This document shows, piece after piece, positions 44,466 through 56,375 of a stretch of 64,000 nt of DNA (its first letter is position 1; every line of letters starts with the position of its first letter). Source of the DNA: Beaufortia kweichowensis (Eukaryota > Chordata > Actinopteri > Cypriniformes > Gastromyzontidae); contig CM032817.1 in the NCBI GenBank assembly GCA_019155185.1, forward strand, positions 12,706,664 through 12,770,663. Reading direction: 5' to 3'. The position numbers and the translations under genes were made by a program. The notes below the pieces were generated by a model. That model did no database searches. It saw nothing but the letters and a program-made list of their open reading frames with translations, and had not been told where the DNA came from.

Positions 44466-45069
44466 TCTCCGCCATAGCATCTACTCTCTAAGCGACGCCA
44501 GCATCCCTAGCTCTTATAGCACATCATGCCCTGCAGTTTTGGGGGGCCACTTTGCCCCGCTCTGGCTGCTGTCCTGCGCTTATTGCTTTTTGGGGGGCAG
44601 CGCTCTGGGTTCGGGCAAGCGCTGAGCTCGGAGCCCTCCCCGGACAGGGGGGAGCGCTCCGGGTTCGGGAAGAACTGCCGAGCTCGGGGCCCTCCCCTGG
44701 ACAGCACGCCAAATACGCATAACTATTACGCTTGCTTATTATCTGTAAAGGCGAACTCGTGAAGTGAAGTTTGATTAACTAATGTCGGGAGGAGCATGCA
44801 CAGATAATTGAACCGGCCAATTCATCATTAGTAATCGCAGTGTCTGCCCTATCAGCGCAAGAGAGAACCTCTATAAAATAATCAAGCAGCCTTACCTTCA
44901 TTCTCTCTAGCGTTTCGGCATCCCTCCTCCACCTCTACGCCTCAAAGTTACCTTCCTTAGGGGGGGGCATCGCTCTGGGTTCGGGCAAGCGCCGAGCTCG
45001 GAGCCCTCCCCGGACAGGGGGGGAGCGCTCTGGGTTCGGGAAGAACTGCCAAGCTCGGGGCCCTCCCCT

Positions 45070-45884
45070 AGAAACCTTGGTGTGATCTTCAATGACCAGC
45101 TGTCCTTTACCGAACACATCTCAAGGATATCACGGTCTTGTAGATATGCACTTTACAACATCAGGAAGATCAGGTCATATCTCACAGAGCACGCTGCCCA
45201 ACTGCTAGTTCAAGCCCTGGTAATCTCCAGACTGGACTATTGCAATGCTCTTCTGGCTGGTCTTCCTGCACGAACAATCAAACCATTGCAGATGATACAG
45301 AACGCAGTAGCAAGACTTGTGTTCCAGGAACCCAAAAGAGCACATGTCACACCACTCTTCATCTCTCTCCATTGGCTACCGGTGGCTGCCCGCATTAAAT
45401 TTAAATCATTAATGCTAACATTTAAAACCATTACAAACTCTGCACCCTCATACTTTAACTCTCTTCTACATACCTACAACTCATCCAGATCCCTACGCTC
45501 AACGAACGAATGTCGACTGGTGGTACCCTCACAGAAGGGCACTAAATCTCTCTCTCGCTCTTTCTCCTTCTCTGTCTCCGGCTTGTGGAATAATCTCCCT
45601 AACGCAATACCACATCCCTCACCTCCTTCAAGAAACAACTAAAAACACACCTCTTTCACGAACACCTGACACCATAATATATATATATATATATATATAT
45701 AAAAAAAACTCTCTTCTTTCCTCTACAGGTATTTCTCTAGCACTGCATTACTTTGTAAACTTAGAAAAGCACTTCTCAGTACTATTGTTGCCGCTTTTGG
45801 TGTGTCGCTTCATTGTCTCCTAATACTTGTAAGTCGCTTTGGATGAAAGCGTCAGCTAAATGCCTAAATGTAAATGTAAATGTA
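45070..45884 (+). mobile_element. Non-LTR LINE, 5'-truncated
   Basis: The open frame 45082-45642 reads IFNDQLSFTEHISRISRSC, ISRLDYCNALLAGLPA and ITNSAPSYFNSLLHTYN, the C-terminal end of an L2/CR1-group reverse transcriptase protein. The 3' UTR has (TA)n at 45679-45701 and ends GTCGCTTTGGATGAAAGC plus ATGTAAATGTAAATG. The insertion begins directly after Ngaro B2. Confidence 0.82.
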
Positions 45885-46212
45885 AGATGTCTACACAAAA
45901 TGTGCACAGACATCTTTGTTTCACTATATTAGTGAGGACATTCCATAGACCTCCACTGACTGTTATATCAGCTTGTGTTCTCCACAGAACTTATTTCAGG
46001 TATAACCCTTGAAAAGTTGGAACCAGAAAGTGCTAAAATGCAACTCGTTCCCGTTTCTTGGCCTAAAAAAGTCATACCTGCACCACTCTATTAAAGTCAA
46101 ATGCATGGGGGATGGGAGAGGGAGGGGCTGAGAGTATCTGCCTTGTGATCTGCTCATGTGCCTTGGTGATACCTTCTGATTGGACTGCTGCCAAGTTCAA
46201 GACCACTGTCTC
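45885..46212. other. Noncoding flank between LINE and Ginger-like element
   Basis: No feature is seen apart from the GTCTC target duplicate (46208-46212). Confidence 0.5.
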
Positions 46213-46261
46213 TGTCAGTACACGATCCGTTCCACCTGCACGATCCGTTCTGCGCATGCGC
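46213..46261 (+). repeat. Left terminal inverted repeat of the Ginger-like element
   Basis: 49 bp, GC/CpG-rich, exact reverse complement of 57244-57292. It contains two ACGATCCGTTC copies, probable transposase binding repeats. Confidence 0.92.
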
Positions 46262-46689
46262 ATAATGACGTAGTAGAAAACGTGCATGCGCAAATGATCA
46301 TTCTGTTTTGCGACGATTTACGACACTGCACGATCTGTTCCACGCGTGCGCACCTTTGTACCGCGAGACTTTCATTCACTCAAGGCGAAAGAAAATGGAG
46401 TGTAGCGGAACGAAAGAGATTTTGCCCTTTCTGCGGCTGCCGTTAGGCAATATTTTGGTTGACGGGCTGGTGGATGCGGCGTTGAAGAAGAAGGTCTCAC
46501 GAATGGCTGCAAATTTCGTAATAAAAGGTGAGTGTGGGTATTTCAAATAATATTAGCATTGTTTTAGTTAACACGTGTGAGCCTGTCAGTAACGAGTCAT
46601 TCTTGAGACATGGGACAAAACAGGTCCAGCAAGTGTAACTGCTATTAGGTTTAAATAAATACAAAAATAATAAATTCATCTAAATCTTC

Positions 46690-48846
46690 ATCCTATATAA
46701 TAGATCCCATCCCAACAAAACTACTAAAAGAAGTTTTTTCTGCAGTCTCGGAACCTGTACTCAACATTATTAACTCATCCTTAGAACTAGGCTACGTCCC
46801 AGCGGCCTTCAAAATGGCAGTTATTAAGCCTCTCATTAAAAAACCTAATCTCGACCAAGGAGACCTAACCAACTATAGACCAATCTCGAATCTCCCTTTC
46901 TTATCAAAAATACTAGAAAAGGTTGTGTCCAAACAACTACAGACATTCCTAGCCGAAAATAGCATTTATGAAAAATTTCAATCAGGATTCAGGCCTCATC
47001 ACAGTACAGAAACAGCTATGCTCCGAGTGACAAATGACCTCCTTTTAGCATCAGATCGCAGTGAGACATCTATTCTTATATTACTCGACCTCAGTGCAGC
47101 TTTTGATACAATAGATCATACAATCCTACTCGATAGACTGAAAAACCATGTTGGCATTAATGGTCAAGCCTTAGCCTGGTTTAAATCTTATTTAACTGAT
47201 CGTTACCAATTTGTGTATGCCAGCGATGAAAAATCTTACTACTCTCAGGTAAAATCACGGTACCACAGGGATCAGTTCTTGGCCCAATTGTCTTCGCACT
47301 ATATATGCTACCCCTCGGAGATATTATTAAGAAACATGACATCAACTTCCACTGCTACGCTTGACGATACCCAGCTCTATATTTCCTCAGAACCTAACAA
47401 AACCCCACCGTTTTACTAAGCTAATAGACTGTATTAACGATATTAGAAAATGAATGGCAAACAACTTCCTTCTACTTAACTCCAACAAGACAGAGATTTT
47501 GATTATTGAACCTAATAGCTCCAAACACGACACAATAGCCCACAACTTCTCTATAGAAGGTTGCACCATTGTCCCTTCCTCCGCAGTCAAGAACCTAGGT
47601 GTGATTCTAGATAAGAACCTGTCTTTCGATGGTCACATTTCTAATACATGCCGAACTGCATTTTTTCACCTTAGAAATATTTCAAAGATGCGCCATATGC
47701 TGTCTTTCTCGGATATAGAGAAACTAATCCACGCTTTATGACCTCCAGAATCGACTACTGTAATTCATTACTGGGGATGTCATGCAAAGCAAATAAATAA
47801 GCTTCAGCTGGTTCAAAATGCAGCTGCTAGAGTTCTCACTAGATCAAAAAGTATGACCACATTAGTCCACTCCTAGCAACACTGCACTGGCTACCTGTAA
47901 AATATCGCATCGATTTTAAAATTCTGTTAATGACATACAAAGCACTAAATGGCTTAGCACCTCTATACCTCCGTGAACTATTATCAGCATACAACCCATC
48001 ACGGACATTACGTTCACAAACAACGGGCTCTTAATAGTTCCAAGAATATCAAAGAAATCTAAAGGTGGCAGATCTTTCTCCTACTTAGCTCCTAAACTAT
48101 GGAATAACCTTCCCAGTAAAGTCCGGGACTCAGACACAGTCGAACAGTTTAAAACTACATTAAAGACTTATCTGTTTACACTTGCATTCACATAATCTTT
48201 GACCCAACTCTCTAAGGCCGCAATAGTTAACCTCAACTGGAACCGGGCACACACACATAATACATACTGCATGTGATATCACATAAAACTGCTTACAATC
48301 AACATAGGAATGGCTGCTACGCTAATTCTGTTTTGTCCTTCTCTCCCTCCTCCTCTCTCCTTTTCTCTCTCTCTCTCTCTCTCTATCCCCCTATCCCTTT
48401 CTCCGAGGTATCCTGAGGAATGAGTTCCAGCTGGCGCAACACTGCCCCACCTGATGCCCACCCTGGTGCTGCTTCATGACGACTACCCAGGACAACCTCC
48501 GGCACCTGTTATATTAAAATCAAATTTACCACATTACACTTAACATATAACATTTTCTATTAACTCTCTTATAGTGAAGTTCTGTATCTTATAATGTCTG
48601 TATCTGTATCCTGTAAACTGCATAGTGAGTTATGGATGCGATCAATGGCAATTTGTGTCCCCTATTCCGGATTGCACATGCTACGGATTGCACCTATAAC
48701 ACGTCATGTCAGGGGTTTTTTTCTCTCCTAAAGAGTTTTTTTGAATCCCTGACCACTGACTGCTATGTCATTACATGTAAAGCTGCTTTGATACAATGTC
48801 CTTTGTGAAAAGCGCTATACAAATAAAATTGAATTGAATTGAATTA
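46690..48846 (+). mobile_element. L2-type LINE, copy 2
   Basis: The protein begins upstream of copy 1: LKEVFSAVSEPVLNIINSSL, NYRPISNLPFLSKILEKVV, FQSGFRPHHSTETAM, then ILLDLSAAFDTIDHTILLDR. The YADD region is shifted by one base near 47362. The 3' UTR has a (CT)n run at 48364-48386 and ends with the ATTGA-type tail. It lies in intron 1 of the Ginger-like gene and shares long, nearly identical stretches with copy 1. Confidence 0.88.
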
Positions 48847-48849
48847 AAT

Positions 48850-50122
48850 ATAAAAATATTTTCTATTTCCAATGTTATGACGGATTCATAATAGAATGTA
48901 TTTAACACAATTATTACCTTCAATTTAATTTTCCCATTATTATACCAAATTTCTTATTATCCTCTCACTACATCTAAAACAGTGTGTCCACAGAGAAGGG
49001 TTCAATCATGAGCTGCACCTGTATGTGTTTCATAAGATTTTAAAGTTGCGTCCCCACTTTTTGTCAACACCGTCAGACATTCATTAAAATGCAATAAAAT
49101 CAGTGAATATCAGGGGCAGCTGTCACTCTAAAGGACCCCTTTGCCACCTTCCTCCTCTGCAGAGTTCATACATGGCAGACAGGCTCTGCTAAGTTTTATA
49201 GTTTTAGAATCATTTAAATCCTAAAGTTAATATTTCATGCGTCACAACCATGATATGTCAACACCATCTTCCAATTTCTGAGGAAAATATTTGAAATATT
49301 TAGATCATTTTATTCTCCTGAAGCAGGTTCCATTAGCATCTAGCATCAACAGAAAAAAACTAAATGGCTACTACATGAACTCCATTTGTTTTGTGAAAGA
49401 AATTCCAAATTTGTCAACACTGTCAGATGTCACCAACATAAGATTTTATATCTAAATACTTAAATGTGACACTTGAGTAGAAGCCTTCTAACCAATAACA
49501 TACTCACTATTTGTCGTGTTTGTTTTAATACAGTAATTGATTGATTCAATGTATTTGATTAGTTAAAATGACTACAAATTCAGGTTTTCATCACCACCGT
49601 CAGATGCGTCAACTCTGTCAGTTCTGTCACCTCCGTCAGTTGAATATTTGGATAATTGATATTATCAAAATATAATATTTTATATTTGTTGTGGAATTGT
49701 TGGTCACATGTGAAAGCGTAATCTGTCTGCTAACATGAGAATGTGTTTTGAAATGTTAAAAACATCTTGAATGCTGTTAAAGTTAAAGTTTAAATTATAT
49801 TACACAGTAAAAAGCACATTTTGTTAAAAAAAAAAAAAGAGAAAAGTTGGGAGGTTGTATCAAAGCATAGCTCAGTAGCTTAGATACATAAATGTAGTTT
49901 CATTTGTCTGAGTGCAACGTTTTATTTTTTCAATTTTGCACCCTGTTTTGTTCCACTTCTCAACGACATTCCATCTAGTCAGACATAGTAACCGCCAACA
50001 TTTTTCACCACACACGTGTTTGCATCCCCTGAACAAAGACACATGTGCACATAAGTGCTGTATTGTAATACCAAACAAAGCAGCAAAATCATTACTTAAC
50101 AAACATTGTTTGTCTATCACAG
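48850..50122. other. Ginger intron sequence with GTCAACAC..GTCAG motifs
   Basis: Motifs GTCAACACCGTCAGA, GTCAACACTGTCAG and GTCAACTCTGTCAG recur between ~49062 and 49640. No exon is supported before 50123. Confidence 0.5.
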
Positions 50123-52501
50123 AAAGTAAATTATTCTACACTGGCCCCAGTGCACAATCCATGAGGCTGGTTGTGCTGTCTGAGGAGCAGAGGCGGGCTG
50201 TCCTGAGAGGTGCCACAACAACCCTGGCACAGGGAACCATGGGGGCGTGAGGGCGACCATGGACAGGGTTGTTGTGCAGTACTACTGGGACAGCATAAAG
50301 GCAGATGTGGCAGATTGGGTACTTTTTTTGGAACTCTCATGGAATTTAACAGTATGGCTCTCAGGCAATGAATTGATTTAGTGGCTTTGTTTGACTTCAG
50401 TTAGTTATTTGATCTAAATAATAAATCTATCCATCAGGTCAAAAGGTGCCACAGATGCCAAAAAAGAATGACCCCATAATGACTGTGTCTCCTGCCCTTC
50501 ACCCTATTAAGGTAGAGCTTACCTTGGTGTACCACTTGAAGCAAGAAGTTATGTATAAGGTGATGTGGTAATATTACATTTCTCCACAGGTGAAAGAGCC
50601 ATGGAGGTGGTCGGTATGGACCTCATTGGTCCACTGAAAAAAACCGTGAAAGACCATCAATACGTCCTCACGGTGACAGACCTTTCCACCAAATGGGTTA
50701 TCGCTGAGCCTTTGAAGTGTGGCTCCAGCACTGAGGTGGCTGAGGCACTTGTGTCAAAGCTGTACACATTTGGTATGGTCCGGAAAATCATCACTGACAG
50801 GGGCCGTGCATTTGTTAGCGAGGTATGTGTCCTGATTACCCTCTCCCTTCACCCCTTCACACAGGTCATAATGCATCATCACAATTCACGCTGTTTTAAA
50901 GCGGTCATTGGTCATTTCTGAGACCAATAAATATTGAAAATAACCATGTGTGTCTCAATTATGTACAGCTTAATGCACACATATTTGCAGCGCTGAACAT
51001 CAAGCATGCCATCACAAGTGCATACCATCCTCAGTCAAACGGCCAAGTAAAGTGTGCCATCATGACATCCCCATAAAACAGTAAAGTCAACTTTAGCCAA
51101 TATATACTAAAGTGCATGTAGTAATTCCTTTCTATGTTGAAGGATGAGAGAACTAATCAAAATGTGAAGAAGAGGACTCTCAGAAAATATGTTAATCAGC
51201 ACCAGGATGATTGGGACATACACCTGCAGGCCATAGTTTATGGAATAAACACTGCAAAACAGGTTATTATTCAAAATGACTAGATAACGTATATCACATA
51301 CATGTTTTAAGAGTTTTATTTTGTGGTTCAATGCAATCTAACAAAACCTTTTGTTTCAAATTAGAGGTCCACCAAGTACAGCCCATACTTTTTAATGTAC
51401 AATAGGCACCCCTGTCTACCACAGGCATTAAATGCCTGTGAGACAGATGCTGCCTTTGAATTGGCGGACCCAGAGGAGGAGCTGGAGCTAAAACTAGCTG
51501 GAGTCAAGGCCCTCAATGAAACGGTTTGTTCAGAGTTGTGTGGATGGCATGTTCAATTTGAATAAGAATGTTCACATAGTAATTAATATATTCTTATCTT
51601 TAAGGTACGGAAAAACATTGAAAAGGCAGGGGAAACAAAAAAGGCTTTTGAGGCAAAGAAAGGGAAAGGGGTTCGCCAGTGCTCAGTCAAGGCAGGGGCG
51701 AGGTCCTAATTGGGGAGCCCAAAAAGAAGGTGAAGAAGGGAAATTGTTTACAGGATCTCCACCAAGGGCCATTCACCCTCACATCCCTGACAGAGAAGGG
51801 TGTGGCAAGTGTGGCTATGTCAGGGAAAATACAAAAACTTAATGTTTCGCAGCTGAGGCCCTACTTTCGGCCACAAGGTATTGTAATAATCCAACTTGGT
51901 GACATGGCAAATATAAACATGACACTTGACAATGATGATTAGTATTTACTTTCCTGTTGTGTAGACCATAGCCATGAATCTGAGGGCAGCCAAAACGATG
52001 CAGAGGACATTAGACTGGTGGACCATCAGTATGCCAATAAAGGTCCACTGTGGTCCAAGAGGTTGAGTCCTCAGCAAGAACAACTGGTAAGTGCCAAACA
52101 AAACTGGATAGTACACATGCACAGCTTGTTGGTGTGCTTCAAATAATAAATGCATGATTGTTCATTCCTAACAGGGATATTTTTGTTATTTCTAGCTGAT
52201 TCTATGTGCTGGACAGAGCACGTCCAGCAAAAAGAAATTGTTGTTCTGGATGGCCCAGTGTGTGTCTTCAAAGGGAGGATTTTTTTGGAGCCTGGGGCTA
52301 GATGACAAGGTGGAGAGCAATGTAAGTGGATATTGCCGTAAAGAGTTTGAATGGTTCTAATGCCTTTATTGCAATTATGCAAAACGTTCTGTGCTTTCAG
52401 ATTGGGAATGCGTGCTTCAGGCTGGTAGAGGAGGCAGCCAGGAGACATGTATGTATTTGTATTTACCTCGATGACTTGCACATAAATTTAGCGTTACAGT
52501 A

Positions 52502-53096
52502 TCTCACAAAAGTGAGTACACCCCTCACATTTTTGCAAATATTCTGTTATATCTTTTCATGGGACAGCACTATAGAAATGAAACTTTGATGCATCTTTAG
52601 GCAGTCAGTGTACAGTTTGTTTTGCAGTTAAGATTTATTGTCCTCTGAAAATAACTCAACATACAGCCATTAACGTCTAAACAACTGGCAACAAAAGCGG
52701 AAAGTGGAGGAGAGCAAGGAGTGTAACATCCACCAGCTCTGTAATGTCATCATGGAGTGGGAGAGGATTCCTGTAGAAACCTGTGCAGCTCTGGTGAATT
52801 TCAAGTCAGTAGGGGTTAAGGTAGTGCATAATAATGGTAGTCACGCAATATATTGACAGTTTGGGCACAATTATGACATGTTCGCGGTGAGGTGTACTCA
52901 CTTTTGTTGCCAGTTGTTTAGACGTTAATGGCTGTATGTTGAGTTATTTTCAGAGGACAATAAATCTATAGTGCAAAACAAACTGTACACTGACTACCTT
53001 AAGATTCATCAAAGTTTCATTTCTATAGTGCTGTCCCATGAAAAGATAAAACAGAATATTTGCAAAAATGTGAGGGGTGTACTCACTTTTGTGAGA
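52502..53096. mobile_element. Tc1-like element, internally deleted, TA TSD
   Basis: Flanked by TA (52500-52501, 53097-53098). The arms of ~195-210 bp are inverted copies beginning TCTCACAAAAGTGAGTACAC. The ~190-bp centre, read forward, gives NIHQLCNVIMEWERIPVETC, the C-terminal tail of a Tc1-like transposase. Most of the transposase is deleted. Confidence 0.85.
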
Positions 53097-53773
53097 TATG
53101 TATATGAAATGCAGACATACAATTTTATTCAGGGAATGGATGTCCACATTGCTGACCTATATGAAGTCCCTACATGGAAACTAAGGGAACCTAGTTTGCC
53201 AGTAAGTTGCATAATGTGTTGTAGAGTTCTCTTTAAGTGAAGATATGTCCAAGGAGATCTGAACATTTTTTTTTTCATAGGACAACGTGGAATCAAAAGA
53301 TATTATCATTTTACCAGCGTGGTCTAGGGGGTCACAAACACCAAGCCACTACATGCTTTGTGTACAGTTACTTTTTTTGTTTCCTCAATTTTTTTAAACC
53401 AGTTGGTGCCCCTATAGCTGGCATTAATGGTGTATGTTCTTCATAGGTATTGTTAGTTGCTAAGAAGGAGGCTATTTTTCTGGATTCATTATGTCCAAAT
53501 GGGTTTGGAGATGAGGAATACCGAACCATATTTAGGTTTGAAACACATAAGCAGAGGACGTTAGCAAGGTTTGACCTGTGATCGCAAAGGCTAACACACA
53601 GAGAACAGACAGTGATACAGAAAGTTAATACATGATGGGTGCCTTTTCTACAGTTCTTTCATCCAGTTAAGCCTGAACAACACTCTGAAAATCTTCAATC
53701 TGATGACACTGTGTAACAGCCTTAACAAATACAGATCAAACTGAGTGAAATGGACTGATATCCTGTTCAGGCA

Positions 53774-54052
53774 AAGCCTTGTTCTATGGCTTCAGGTTTG
53801 AGTAAAAGCCTTGTTCTATGGCTTCAGGGTTGAGTAAAAGCCTTGTTCTATGGCTTCAGGGTTGAGTAAAAGCCTTGTTCTATGGCTTCAGGGTTGAGTA
53901 AAAGCCTTGTTCTATGGCTTCAGGGTTGAGTAAAAGCCTTGTTCTATGGCTTCAGGGTTGAGTAAAAGCCTTGTTCTATGGCTTCAGGTTTGAGTAAAAG
54001 CCTTGTTCTATGGCTTCAGGTTTGAGCAGAAGCCTTGTTCTATGGCTTCAGT
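53774..54052. repeat. Minisatellite, 32-bp unit, ~9 copies
   Basis: The unit is AAAGCCTTGTTCTATGGCTTCAGGGTTGAGTA-like; neighbouring copies differ by one or two bases. It lies in an intron of the Ginger-like gene before the exon at 54071. Confidence 0.95.
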
Positions 54053-54812
54053 TTTGCATTTTTTTTCCAGACAACTTGCAGGAGCAGTGGCTAATGGACC
54101 GTGGGTGGAGAAGACGGGCAAAGATTTTGATGTAACTTTATTTACTATGTAATTTTGGCATTTCATTTTGCTCAGTGGACACTATATACTATATACTGCA
54201 ATGGTTGTCAACATCACATCTGAGTAACTGTGTATTAATTTTCAGCCATTTCCAGTTCAGTCAGATGGACAGAGCTGTGGGATCTTCATGCTTATGGTAA
54301 ACTTATACAATTTCTTCTCAATTTTTCCTGTTTGTCCTACATCTCTGTAATCATTATATTTCTCTTTAACAGTACGCCCTCTGCATCTGTACTGGTGCCC
54401 AGTTTCACTTTTTGAATGTAAGTTGTAATTCATGGAATGTATGTATCCAAGAATGTTAAAAAACAAACAATGCAAGACACCAATATTACATGTGTATAAC
54501 AGACTGACATACCATCCATTCGGAAGTGGTGGTGTCTTCAAATACTAGAGAAATTCTCAATCGCAAGGTAGGACACATTTCAAGCAGTAAAACATTGGTT
54601 TGCTTTTACAATTATGCTATATTAAAAGTACCATACTCTGAATTTTGAAAGGCATGGGCAGCACTTGGGACAGACAGCTTTGCCTTCTGGAGAGAGGAGG
54701 CAGAACAGCTGATGGCAGGCACCCTACCACCTATTTATAGGATTCCACAACCCCAAATAGTCAAGGTATGGCCAAACTAACCAGACAACCATTTTCACGT
54801 ATGCATTCTATA

Positions 54813-55835
54813 CAGGTAGGTGTCAAAAATTTGAATATTGTGGAAAAGTTTGTTAATACAGTAATTCAGTGTAAAACTTGAAACTCATACATTATATAGA
54901 TTTATACAACAGTTCAAGTCAAGTGGGTTTTATTGTCATTTCAACCATATACACTGTGTATAGTGAGACAAAACAACGTTTCACCATGGGTCAAGTGGTG
55001 TTACATTTAAGGTATATAAAAAGACATTTGGGACAGGTTACATTTAGTGCACACAGGCAAAAAAAAAGTGCACATACATTATTACAGTGCATCCAGAAAG
55101 TATTCACACCCCTTTCAATGTTTCACCCTTTGTTACATTGCAGCCATCTCCTAGAGACATTTGTTCATTTTTTTTTCTCCTTAATCTACAATCAATACCC
55201 CATAATGATAGCAAAATACAGAATTGTAGAAGTTTTTGCAAATTAATAAAAAACTGAAATATCCAGAATTTCAGAAATTGGAACCTGCTCACACTGCCAA
55301 AAGTACCAATACCTGGTTTAATGACCATGGAGTCACTGTGCTTGATTGGCCTGCAAACTCGTCTGACCTGAACCCCAAAGGGAATCTATATGGTATTGCC
55401 AACAGGAAGATCAAAGGTACGAGATGCAGGTGAGCTGAAAGCTGCTTTTAAAGCAACCTGGGCTTCCATAACACCTCAGCAGTGCCACATGTGGATTGCC
55501 TCCATGCCTCGTCACACTGATGCAGTATTTCAAGCAAAGGGAGGCCCAACCAAGTATTTAGTGCATATATGTGAACATTTTTCAGAAGACCGACATTTCT
55601 GTATTAAAATCCTCGTTTTTATTGATTGTATGTGATATTCTAATTTTGTGAGATACTGAATTTTGGGTTTTCTTTAGCTATAAGCCATAGTTATCAAAAT
55701 TAACACAAATAATGGCTAGAAATATTTCACTTAGTGTCTAATGAATCTATATAATGTATGAGTTTCACGTTTTACATTGAATTACTGAAATTGACAAACT
55801 TTTCCACGATATTCTAATTTTTTAAGACCTACCTG
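54813..55835 (+). mobile_element. Tc1-like transposon with degraded transposase, TA TSD
   Basis: The ends CAGGTAGGTGTCAAAAA and, inverted, CAGGTAGGTCTTAAAAA extend as imperfect TIRs of ~100 bp, flanked by TA (54811-54812, 55836-55837). Coding remnants (55260-55560) read PAHTAKSTNTWFNDHGVTVL, SSDLNP, ITPQQCHMW and MPRHTDAVFQAKGGPTKYL. The usual catalytic Glu after DLNP (as in DLNPIE) is absent here (DLNPKG). The 5' half of the transposase is replaced by other repeats (54905-55258). Confidence 0.8.
55084..55258. mobile_element. Second Tc1-type end fragment
   Basis: CAGTGCATCCAGAAAGTATTC, then TACAATCAATACCCCATAATG and a GTTTTTGCAAATTAATAAAAA stretch match the terminal region of another common fish Tc1 family. 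It lies inside 54813-55835, next to a GTCAAGTGGGTTTTATTGTC-type repeat (54905-54990). Confidence 0.6.
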
Positions 55836-55849
55836 TATTTTCTTTGTGC

Positions 55850-55905
55850 ATGTTATGGTTATGAGTTAGCAGATGCTTTTGTCCAAAGTGGCTTACAAAT
55901 AAAAA
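55850..55905. repeat. LINE/SINE tail remnant
   Basis: TTAGCAGATGCTTTTGTCCAAAGTGGCTTAC is a diverged copy, on the opposite strand, of the tail shared by SINE copies A and B and the LINE at 45826. Confidence 0.6.
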
Positions 55906-56375
55906 CAATACAAAAGTTAGCAATTAATAGCCTAATATACAAACCATAACTCATAATAACTATTTAATTTATGCTGAAAAGATGTCTTTAGGCCCCTTTT
56001 GAAAGAACCAAAACATCTTGTTATACTCTTAATTTATGGTATTTTTTACTTTCAAAGGAGGAAAAGGTAGAAGTGGAGGAGCTGCCCGTCACATTGAAAC
56101 ATATGTACCAGGCAGAATACATCGTGAGGAACAGTCCTGGGCTTTTCACTGGCCAGGTGCAAGAACCGTCATACATGTTGAGCGATCATGATGAGCAAAT
56201 GAATGCGTGGAGGGTGCTGATGGAGTCGACGGAGTGGGATGCCAAGGAGCCTTTCACATTCATTTTTGAAAATACCCAGGACATTGAAACATTCATGATT
56301 GTTTGTAAAGACACCCTCAACCTGAGAGTAAATGCTGGACATGGGGTGCACAGTCACCCATATACAGTTTGTTAG

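Larger units (their letters stand above)
40238..45069 (+). mobile_element. Ngaro retrotransposon with split direct repeats A1-B1-A2-B2
   Basis: A1 (40238-40398) recurs as A2 (44762-44922), both 161 bp. B1 (44592-44698) recurs as B2 (44962-45069). The order A1, coding region, B1, A2, B2 is the hallmark of Ngaro elements, which integrate by a tyrosine recombinase and lack integrase. B2 is followed immediately by a LINE at 45070, so the end may be cut short. Confidence 0.88.
46395..56375 (+). pseudogene. Ginger-like transposase: Gypsy-type integrase fused to Ulp1/SENP-like protease
   Basis: Exons: 46395-46527, 50123-50318, 50438-50511, 50590-50822, 50969-51046, 51143-51262, 51365-51523, 51605-51877, 51965-52086, 52196-52321, 52401-52448, 53133-53201, 53281-53361, 53447-53535, possibly ~53654-53720, 54071-54131, 54246-54296, 54373-54417, 54503-54567, ~54652-54765, 56058-56375. 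Zinc finger: CHNNPGTGNHGG and KRCHRCQ. Integrase core: first Asp in VVGMDLIGPL, second in KIITDRGRAF, Glu after HPQSNGQ in DERTNQN. The GPF motif is in DLHQGPFTLTSL. The protease part shows His in TPSHYMLC, Asp in AIFLDSLCP and Gln/Cys in QSDGQSCGIF. The last exon has no recognised domain. Frameshifts near 50208, 50463, 50598, 51705 and 54567 inactivate this copy, although most exon phases join correctly. Confidence 0.82.

Noticed and set aside
43450..44625. A 391-residue host protein with Ser/Leu-rich repeats
   Set aside because: The first part is the Ngaro recombinase and the rest is translated minisatellite DNA open in all frames.
50565..51942. Gypsy retrotransposon integrase
   Set aside because: The core is Gypsy-like, but it is split by many introns, lacks LTRs and reverse transcriptase, and continues into a Ulp1-like protease inside long TIRs.
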